A stretch of 56,872 nucleotides of DNA from Gemmatimonadota bacterium (lineage in GTDB: Bacteria; Latescibacterota; UBA2968), in the NCBI GenBank assembly GCA_002727195.1, contig PBWH01000015.1, positions 117,939-174,810 of the forward strand, given 5' to 3'. Below are positions 51,611 to 56,872 of this stretch, one piece after another. Within the stretch, counting starts at the first letter, position 1. Each line of letters opens with the position of its first letter. A program made the translations under genes and the position numbers. The notes beneath the pieces are model-generated. The model worked only from the letters and a program-made list of their open reading frames with translations. It was not told the DNA's origin and searched no databases.

Positions 51611-52689
51611 GTGTTGGCATAAAGTGGGCAGAGCAAGGCTGGCTGCCCGATTGGCTTATCCGGCTCGGCATCCGCAGACTTCAGACTGAGCGGCTTCAGA
51701 CTGAAACGCGTGATGGGACCGAACTTCAGAACGCGGCGAAGCGTGTCTTCGTAGACCGGCTCAAGAACAGTCCGCTCGTCCTCTACGCGAGGGAGGCCAA
51801 CGAGCAGCACTATGAGTTGCCACCCGAGTTCTTCAAACTGCTAATGGGTGATCACCTCAAATACAGCAGTTGCTACTTCGAGAACACGCAGGACTCGCTG
51901 ACCGAAGCCGAGGCTTGCATGCTCTCGCTCACGTGCGAACGGGCGGGTTTGGCCGATGGACAGGACATCCTCGAACTCGGCTGCGGGTGGGGATCCCTGA
52001 CGCTCTGGATGGGTGAACACTTCCCCGCGTCTAGGATCCTAGCTGTTTCCAACTCAGTTCCACAGCGTCACTTCATCGAAACCCAGTCTAGTCTCCGCGG
52101 AATCGACAACGTCGAGGTGATGACCTCGAATTTCGAGCAGTTCAATCCACCGGGTACGTTCGACCGGATCGTGTCGGTCGAGATGTTCGAACATCTTCGA
52201 AACTGGGAGACAGCGCTCGAGCGCGTCGCAAAGTGGCTGCGCCCTACAGGGAGCTTCTTCGCGCACGTCTTTTGCCATCGATCGCTTCCCTACATCTACG
52301 AGCCGGGCGGACCCGATGACTGGATGGGCAACCACTTCTTCAGTGGCGGCCTAATGCCGTCCGACGACCTATTCCTGTACTTCCAGAAAGATCTCGCCCT
52401 GACCGAGCACTGGACCGTCGATGGCAGACACTACGAGCGAACCGCGAACGCCTGGCTTGAGAACCTGGACGAAAACCGTGATGAGGCGCTGACCATTCTC
52501 AGCGAGCACTACGGAAACACGGATGCTAAACGTTGGCTCCAACGGTGGCGCATTTTCTTGATGGCCTGCGCAGAGCTCTGGGGATACGCTGGCGGGCAGG
52601 AGTGGTGGGTCAGCCACTACCGATTTGTCCCCCGGGAGACGGGAGTCCGATTTGCAGCCCGGGAACCCGTCCTTGCGGGAGACGTTTGA
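51607..52689 (+). CDS. CFA-synthase-like SAM methyltransferase, copy 2
   Basis: 360 residues from GTG 51607, with AAAGGAG upstream. Shorter and clearly different from copy 1: '[20 protein letters not shown]', '[19 protein letters not shown]', SAM loop '[20 protein letters not shown]', '[11 protein letters not shown]'. A 15-base direct tandem duplication encodes '[10 protein letters not shown]' near residue 24. Two non-identical CFA-type enzymes in one operon suggest consecutive methylations or a methyl versus cyclopropane split, as for UfaM in furan fatty acid synthesis (inference). Confidence 0.92.
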   Translation: MSVGIKWAEQGWLPDWLIRLGIRRLQTERLQTETRDGTELQNAAKRVFVDRLKNSPLVLYAREANEQHYELPPEFFKLLMGDHLKYSSCYFENTQDSLTEAEACMLSLTCERAGLADGQDILELGCGWGSLTLWMGEHFPASRILAVSNSVPQRHFIETQSSLRGIDNVEVMTSNFEQFNPPGTFDRIVSVEMFEHLRNWETALERVAKWLRPTGSFFAHVFCHRSLPYIYEPGGPDDWMGNHFFSGGLMPSDDLFLYFQKDLALTEHWTVDGRHYERTANAWLENLDENRDEALTILSEHYGNTDAKRWLQRWRIFLMACAELWGYAGGQEWWVSHYRFVPRETGVRFAAREPVLAGDV

Positions 52690-53066
52690 CGGTAGCCAGG
52701 ATCATCCTCGGACTCGGCGGTGTGCTGTTCACCTCGGTCGGCGCCTATTACCTGTTGTTCCCGGCCGAAGGAGCAGAAGCCGTCGGCATCCAGGAAATCA
52801 GCGCCGGTGGGTTGGCCGATGTCCGTGCGGTCTATGGGGGCCTGGATGCTGCCGTTGGTGTGTTCCTGCTGTTGTCACTGATCCAGGGCCGGATCTGGCT
52901 TGGGCTCCGGGTTCAGACCTTTGCTTTCGCTGGACTGCTGGTCGGCAGGTCTATCGGTTTCGTGATGGACAGTCCGGAAGAATCACTTCAGGTCGTCCTG
53001 CTCGGGGTAGAGGCGTTCTGTCTGGCCCTGTCCGTCGCCGGGTCGAAACGCCTTGCCGAACGTTAA
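52686..53066 (+). CDS. DUF4345-like small membrane protein
   Basis: 126 residues from TTG 52686, overlapping the previous stop. Four hydrophobic helices; '[19 protein letters not shown]', '[20 protein letters not shown]' and '[14 protein letters not shown]' fit DUF4345. Unknown function; the end is two bases before the glycosylase ATG. Confidence 0.85.
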   Translation: MTVARIILGLGGVLFTSVGAYYLLFPAEGAEAVGIQEISAGGLADVRAVYGGLDAAVGVFLLLSLIQGRIWLGLRVQTFAFAGLLVGRSIGFVMDSPEESLQVVLLGVEAFCLALSVAGSKRLAER

Positions 53067-53068
53067 CG

Positions 53069-53836
53069 ATGTCCGAGGGTCCCCAGGTCCTCATCCGAAC
53101 GGAGTGGCTGAGACGTTGGCTGGTGGGCCAAACGGTCGTGATGGCAAGCACGCGCGACACGCTGGCCGGTGAGGCGAACGCCAACTCGGGAAGCCGAATC
53201 GATCGGGTCGACTGCGTCGGTAAGCACATCTTTCTGCGTTTTACGTCGGGATGCGTCCTCCACAACCATCTGTTGATGAAGGGCCGGTGGCGAAAGTACC
53301 CCGGAGGAATGCTGATTCCGCCTGATGACGCCTGGATCCAGATCGACAGGGGCGAATCGGTAATCTGCAATCTCCACGGTCAGATGTTGGAGTGGATGAG
53401 CGAAGACGAGGCACGTCAAGTCATCGCGTCACTCGGCCCGGACGCCCTGAAGCAGCCGTATCCACTGGACCAGATTGAGCGTAACCTGATCCGAAGTACG
53501 TTGCCCATCACCGAAGCTTTGCTCGATCAGGCGCTTCTGTCCGGTATCGGGAATACGGCGAGAAGCGAAATCCTGTTCACGGCTCAACTGGATCCGCGTA
53601 AACAGTCCTGTGATCTGACGCCGGGCGAGATGGAGCGTCTGCACGAACAGATCGTCGACATTCTCTGGGAGAGCTACCGCAGCGGTGGCCGCTGGCGACA
53701 TCGCGTCTACAGACGAAATGGTGAACCGTGCGTTGAATGCGGGGCACCGATCGAGATGATCAGATTGGCACCGACGCGCCGATCAACATACTACTGCCCA
53801 TCCTGCCAGACGGAGCCGCTACCGAGCCTCTTCTGA
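53069..53836 (+). CDS. Fpg/Nei-family DNA glycosylase with Ser in place of the catalytic Pro2
   Basis: 255 residues from ATG 53069. The N terminus reads M-S-E-G-P; the family start is M-P-E-G/L, in which Pro2 is the Schiff-base nucleophile and E3 the acid. E3 is kept but Pro2 is Ser (TCC). Other parts are normal: 'HNHLLMKGRWRKY' carries the beta-elimination lysine, 'LDQALLSGIGNTARSEILF' the helix-two-turn-helix, and C-terminal zinc finger 'CVECGAPIE...' to 'YYCPSCQ'. It excises oxidised bases if active, fitting light stress. Its last 18 bases overlap a convergent gene. Confidence 0.9.
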   Translation: MSEGPQVLIRTEWLRRWLVGQTVVMASTRDTLAGEANANSGSRIDRVDCVGKHIFLRFTSGCVLHNHLLMKGRWRKYPGGMLIPPDDAWIQIDRGESVICNLHGQMLEWMSEDEARQVIASLGPDALKQPYPLDQIERNLIRSTLPITEALLDQALLSGIGNTARSEILFTAQLDPRKQSCDLTPGEMERLHEQIVDILWESYRSGGRWRHRVYRRNGEPCVECGAPIEMIRLAPTRRSTYYCPSCQTEPLPSLF

Positions 53837-55180
53837 CAACGGCATTCGACCGAGTTGGAACCTCAGGCAATCTTCGAGATCAGGGTATCGGAAGTCGTAG
53901 CCGGACGAGGCAAGTCGATCGGGGACGCATCGTGTGCTCGAGAGCAGCATCGCATCCGCCATCTCTCCGAAAGCCAGCCGGGCCACGGCCGAAGGGACGG
54001 GGAATGGCGTCGGTCGCCCGAGAATGCGCCCAAGCGTCCAGGTGAGTTCCTGGTTTGTGACGGCAAACGGGGCCACGACGTTCATGGGCCCAGCATGGTC
54101 TTCCATCAAAGCGTGATGGATTGCGCCGACCGCGTCGTCGAGAGAAACCCAGCTCACATATTGGGCACCAGATCCCAGACGTCCTCCCAATCCGGATCGA
54201 AACGGGGGAAGCATTCGGGGCAGGGCACCGCCGAACCCGCTGAGAATAACGCCGAACCGGGCTTGAACAACGCGGATGCCGGCGTCTGACAGGGGTCGTG
54301 TTTCGGATTCCCAATCCTGACAGACGTCCGAAAGGAATCCTGTACCGGCATCACTTGATTCACCGAGCATATCGGTCCCCCGATCGCCGTAAAAACCGAT
54401 GGCCGAGGCGCAAACGACACAACCAGGGCGTTCGTCACGTTCGAGAATCGCATCGACGAGACGTTTGGTTCCCTCGACGCGACTGTCACGGATTCGACGA
54501 CGCTTCGCATCTGTCCACCGACCGTCGACCGACTCGCCGGCGAGATGGACCACGGCATCGACCGGCACCTCCGGGATCGACCACGAAGGGGTATCAGACC
54601 CTTCACGGAGGATGCGTTCCAAGCGATGGCCGCCCGCGGACAGAAAGGACGACAGCGCGCGACCAATCAGGCCAGACGATCCTGTTATAGCGACTGTCAG
54701 GCGCGACCGGTCCCCGTAGCGAGCGTGGATTCGGAGGTCTTCACGGGTGGTCCGGTGCCGGTATGTGAACATCCGGTCGAACTTAGCAGCCACGAAACCT
54801 CCGGCAATCCAGTCACTCACGGGAGAAGCCGGCAGCTGGTAGGTGACGTCATCGTCGAGTATCGAGTTCCCGCCATCTACAGGACTCGTACTGTGGACGT
54901 GACGCCACAACTTGAACGGTCCGCCGTCCTGGACGTCGCAGAACTGCTTTCCCTCACGGTAGGCCTCGTGTCGAGCCCGCCAGCGAAGTGGAACCGGTCC
55001 GAGACGCACCTCGAGATCTATGGTGTCGCCGTCGTGGATGGTCCCCATCCGTTCCACAACCCGAACACGCTCCCACGGCGGGGACAAACGTTCGAAAGCC
55101 CCCGGGCGCGCGTGCCACGAAAACAGCTCGTCACTGCTTGCCGGGACCGCTGTTCGTCTATGTAGTCTGGATGTAGGCAC
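53819..55180 (-). CDS. SRPBCC domain fused to TIGR01777-type SDR epimerase
   Basis: 453 residues. Residues 1-150 form an SRPBCC lipid-binding-like domain ('ELFSWHARPGAFERLSPPWE', 'GPFKLWRHVHST', 'FTYRHRTTREDL'). From about 163 a short-chain reductase begins with 'VAITGSSGLIGRALSSFLSA', then 'AVVHLAGESVDGRWTDAKRR' and 'SAIGFYGDRG', the TIGR01777 (YfcH) marks. Found with light-induced photolyase/CFA genes in other bacteria. Divergent from the carH-type gene, and convergent and overlapping by 18 bases with the glycosylase gene. Confidence 0.93.
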   Translation of the reverse strand: MPTSRLHRRTAVPASSDELFSWHARPGAFERLSPPWERVRVVERMGTIHDGDTIDLEVRLGPVPLRWRARHEAYREGKQFCDVQDGGPFKLWRHVHSTSPVDGGNSILDDDVTYQLPASPVSDWIAGGFVAAKFDRMFTYRHRTTREDLRIHARYGDRSRLTVAITGSSGLIGRALSSFLSAGGHRLERILREGSDTPSWSIPEVPVDAVVHLAGESVDGRWTDAKRRRIRDSRVEGTKRLVDAILERDERPGCVVCASAIGFYGDRGTDMLGESSDAGTGFLSDVCQDWESETRPLSDAGIRVVQARFGVILSGFGGALPRMLPPFRSGLGGRLGSGAQYVSWVSLDDAVGAIHHALMEDHAGPMNVVAPFAVTNQELTWTLGRILGRPTPFPVPSAVARLAFGEMADAMLLSSTRCVPDRLASSGYDFRYPDLEDCLRFQLGRMPLSEEAR

Positions 55181-55222
55181 GCGTCATGATACCTGAGGCA
55201 CAACCCGGGTCAAGTCGACACC

Positions 55223-55251
55223 TTGACGATGTCCGGGCCATTGGATACTTT
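55223..55251 (+). promoter_or_regulatory. Candidate promoter of the CarH-like gene
   Basis: TTGACG (55223-55228), 17-base spacer, TACTTT (55246-55251). The stretch 'GTCGACACCTTGAC' just upstream has GAC units 8 bases apart, not the 11-base period, so direct autorepression is not shown. Confidence 0.5.
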
Positions 55252-55276
55252 GACTTTGCCCAAAGGTAGACAAGAC

Positions 55277-56224
55277 TTGAACACACCCTACTCACATATG
55301 GACGAGGCCGTCGACCGAGGCCACTCGATCAAGATCGTCGCCCAGCGCACTGGTCTGTCCTCCCACGTTATTCGCGTCTGGGAACGGCGGTATAAGGCCG
55401 TTACGCCCAAGAGAACGACCACCAACCGGCGGCTGTATTCGGACGATGATGTTAATCGACTGCGGCTGCTGGCCGAGGCAACCGAAAACGGCCACACAAT
55501 CAGCAACATCGCAGACCTCAGCGATGAAAAACTGCGCACGCTAATCCAAGACGACCGACCAACAATACCGCGCTATCAACCCCCACCTGGAGGCGATCCG
55601 AAGCCTCACCTCAAGGCGGCGATTCTCGCGACGCGCGAACTCGACGCCGACGCGCTCCACACCGCCCTAGAGAGGGCCTCATTGGAGTTGACGCAGCTAG
55701 TTGTCCTCGAAGACGTCATCGTTCCCCTGATGCACAGGATCGGGGAACTCTGGCACGACGGGGAACTCAGAATGCTCCACGAGCACACGGCCTACGCGGT
55801 GGTGAGTTTCTTCGTCAGTTCACTGAAGACCGCATACGCACCGACAAAGCATGCGCCCACCGTTGTGATTGCCACACCGGCCGGGCAGCTCCACGAACTG
55901 GGTGCGTTGATTACAGCTGCGACAGCAGCATCCGATGGCTGGCAGACCGCATACCTCGGCGCTTCCCTCCCTGCCGAGGAGATTGCCAGGACTGCCGAAC
56001 TCCAAGGTGCCGCGGTCGTCGCACTCAGCGTGGTTTATCCAGCTGACGACCCAACCGTCGATGAGGAACTCCGTCGTCTCCGCCGTCTCCTTCCCGAGAA
56101 TACAGGCCTGATCGTCGGCGGCCAATCTGCCTCCGCGTACTGCGATGTGGTTCGCGAAATCGACGCGGATGTTGTTTCTGACTTGAGGTCGCTCAGGGAC
56201 CATCTAGCGGAATATCGACAATAA
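55277..56224 (+). CDS. carH: CarH/LitR-type B12-dependent photoreceptor, MerR-family repressor
   Basis: 315 residues from TTG 55277, with AAAGGTAG upstream; ATG 55298 is an alternative, and the open frame further up overlaps the promoter. N-terminal MerR winged helix ('IKIVAQRTGLSSHVIRVWER', 'RLYSDDDVNRLRLLAEATEN'). C-terminal cobalamin module: four-helix part with the light-sensing W-x9-E-H motif (W159, E169, H170 in 'LWHDGELRMLHEH'), then the Rossmann part with Co-ligand H206 in 'TPAGQLHELGALITAA' and 'GLIVGGQSASAY'. CarH tetramers carrying adenosylcobalamin repress in the dark and fall apart in light. Confidence 0.94.
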   Translation: MNTPYSHMDEAVDRGHSIKIVAQRTGLSSHVIRVWERRYKAVTPKRTTTNRRLYSDDDVNRLRLLAEATENGHTISNIADLSDEKLRTLIQDDRPTIPRYQPPPGGDPKPHLKAAILATRELDADALHTALERASLELTQLVVLEDVIVPLMHRIGELWHDGELRMLHEHTAYAVVSFFVSSLKTAYAPTKHAPTVVIATPAGQLHELGALITAATAASDGWQTAYLGASLPAEEIARTAELQGAAVVALSVVYPADDPTVDEELRRLRRLLPENTGLIVGGQSASAYCDVVREIDADVVSDLRSLRDHLAEYRQ

Positions 56225-56268
56225 TTTCTAAACGGGTCAGTATCAAGTTCATATAAATAGTTGTCTTT

Positions 56269-56306
56269 AGGCAGGTTGGAGAGACATCTTCCCTGCCTAT
56301 TTTTTT
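56269..56306 (+). terminator. Rho-independent terminator after the CarH-like gene
   Basis: AGGCAGG (56269-56275) pairs with CCTGCCT (56292-56298), with a partial inner GGA/TCC stem, followed by ATTTTTTT. It separates carH from the sigma-factor transcript. Confidence 0.85.
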
Positions 56307-56316
56307 CGTAACTATA

Positions 56317-56338
56317 CTAGACAAAATCTTGACAAAGT
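56317..56338 (+). promoter_or_regulatory. Two abutting 11-base direct repeats, candidate CarH/LitR operator 2
   Basis: CTAGACAAAAT (56317-56327) followed by CTTGACAAAGT (56328-56338). Same layout as operator 1, the second unit overlapping the -35 TTGACA of the sigma-factor promoter. A faint third unit (TAACTATA) may lie just upstream. Confidence 0.65.
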
Positions 56339-56357
56339 AAGTCTCGTTGGGTATTTT
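56329..56357 (+). promoter_or_regulatory. Promoter of the sigma-factor gene
   Basis: TTGACA (56329-56334), 17-base spacer, TATTTT (56352-56357); start near 56364. A close fit to the housekeeping consensus. Confidence 0.7.
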
Positions 56358-56401
56358 CTTAGTCAGAAACAAGACAAAGAATCGAACATGGAGGCTTTCC
56401 A

Positions 56402-56872
56402 ATGAGATCTCCCATATCTGATGCCGCATCGACTTACATGGAGTCACTGAGTCGATACCCCGTGATATCCGCCGAAGAGTTCGACCGAATGATCCTTCTG
56501 GCGAAGAAAGGCGATCTGGAGGCGAAGAATCGGATTGTTCAGGGCAACCTGAGGTTTGTCGTGCAGATCGCGGGCGAGTATCAGACCGGCACATTGCCGT
56601 TCGCCGACCTGCTGGCGGAAGGTAACATCGGCCTCATCAAAGCGGTCGACAAATTCGACCCGTCTCTGGGCTACCGATTCAGCACCTATGCGGTCTGGTG
56701 GATTCGGAATGCCATTCAGCGCGCGATTCGCCACCACAGCCAACCCTTCAGGCTCCCCCACAACCGATTCGACGACCTGAGCAAACTCCAGAACAGCGCA
56801 GATCGGATGTCACAGGAAGCCGGGCGAGCCGTTTCCCCGAACGAGGCTGCCGAGATGCTGGACATGAACCGC
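56402..56872 (+). CDS. RpoD-like (group 2/3) sigma-70 factor, N-terminal part (3' end outside window)
   Basis: 157 codons from ATG 56402, with GGAGG at 56390-56394 seven bases upstream; open to the window end. A short region 1.2-like start ('SYMESLSRYPVIS' type, here S-T-Y-M-E-S-L) leads into region 2: 'GNLRFVVQIAGEYQ', 'LPFADLLAEGNIGLIKAVDK', 'FDPSLGYRFSTYAVWWIRNA' and 'IQRAIRHHSQPFRLP', including the -10-recognition helix. It is RpoD-like, not an ECF factor. Region 3 starts with 'VSPNEAAEMLDMN'. Preceded by a CarH-type operator, it is probably light induced. Confidence 0.93.
   Translation, partial: MRSPISDAASTYMESLSRYPVISAEEFDRMILLAKKGDLEAKNRIVQGNLRFVVQIAGEYQTGTLPFADLLAEGNIGLIKAVDKFDPSLGYRFSTYAVWWIRNAIQRAIRHHSQPFRLPHNRFDDLSKLQNSADRMSQEAGRAVSPNEAAEMLDMNR

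Noticed and set aside
52625..53068. Longer open frame upstream of the Fpg/Nei ATG
   Set aside because: It overlaps the DUF4345 gene in a different frame and would bury the N terminus that the glycosylase needs free.
55201..55230. Autoregulatory CarH operator before the carH-like gene
   Set aside because: GAC units there are eight bases apart and inverted around GTCGAC; they do not match the 11-base tandem pattern of the other two promoters.

Overview
The window looks like about 57 kb of a GC-rich (roughly 60% by eye), probably free-living aerobic bacterium from an uncultured phylum. The mix of heparinase II/III-like proteins, a sulfatase, an enolase-superfamily dehydratase, an MlrC-type metallopeptidase, a PhyH dioxygenase, Gfo/Idh oxidoreductase and TIM-barrel isomerase, with stereotyped intergenic repeats, resembles Latescibacterota/Poribacteria-type genomes. 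That assignment is inference; there is no rRNA gene here. I saw no tRNA, rRNA, CRISPR array, insertion sequence or prophage.

Layout. 1-7.0 kb: 3' end of malate synthase G, a large secreted protein, and two paralogous heparinase II/III-like proteins. 7.1-14.9 kb: serine hydrolase, Mut7-C nuclease, CutA, then a sugar/amino-sugar-like cluster (cupin, Gfo/Idh, ROK kinase, SelA-like PLP enzyme, SMR transporter, sialidase-like protein) and an ArsC/Spx protein. 15-16.2 kb: an AT-rich intergenic region and two tiny membrane-anchored coiled-coil proteins. 16.2-23.8 kb, minus strand: a NurA / HAS-barrel / HerA DNA-end-processing set headed by a DUF4325-winged-helix regulator with an 18-bp palindromic operator candidate, interleaved with an enolase-family gene and followed by a glycosyltransferase and a stop-interrupted PhyH gene. 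24-27.6 kb: glycerol-1-phosphate dehydrogenase, MlrC peptidase, TIM-barrel isomerase. 28-34.3 kb, minus: flavin oxidoreductase plus an AttEFGH-like ABC ATPase/permease/lipocalin operon. 34.3-41.3 kb: small metabolic genes mixed with several broken genes.

41-56.9 kb is the most coherent part: a light and photo-oxidative-stress island. It holds a class II photolyase, a UvsE UV endonuclease, a nine-gene operon (fatty-acid desaturase, flavin oxidoreductase, DUF1365, two CFA-synthase-like methyltransferases, DUF2878, DUF1295, DUF4345, Fpg/Nei glycosylase), an SRPBCC-SDR fusion, a CarH/LitR-type coenzyme-B12 photoreceptor repressor, and an RpoD-like sigma factor cut by the window end. The lipid operon promoter and the sigma-factor promoter carry the same pair of abutting 11-bp direct repeats over their -35 boxes, the geometry known for CarH operators. 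My model is that light releases CarH from both promoters, giving membrane-lipid remodelling, oxidative DNA repair and a new sigma factor together.

Two other signals deserve attention. A roughly 100-110-bp structured element occurs twice (21.7 and 23.9 kb), with long complementary ends and a compensatory base change between copies. The window also has many single-lesion genes (PhyH, DUF2867, a small membrane protein, a peroxiredoxin-DsbD fusion), reflecting either real decay or consensus sequence errors.
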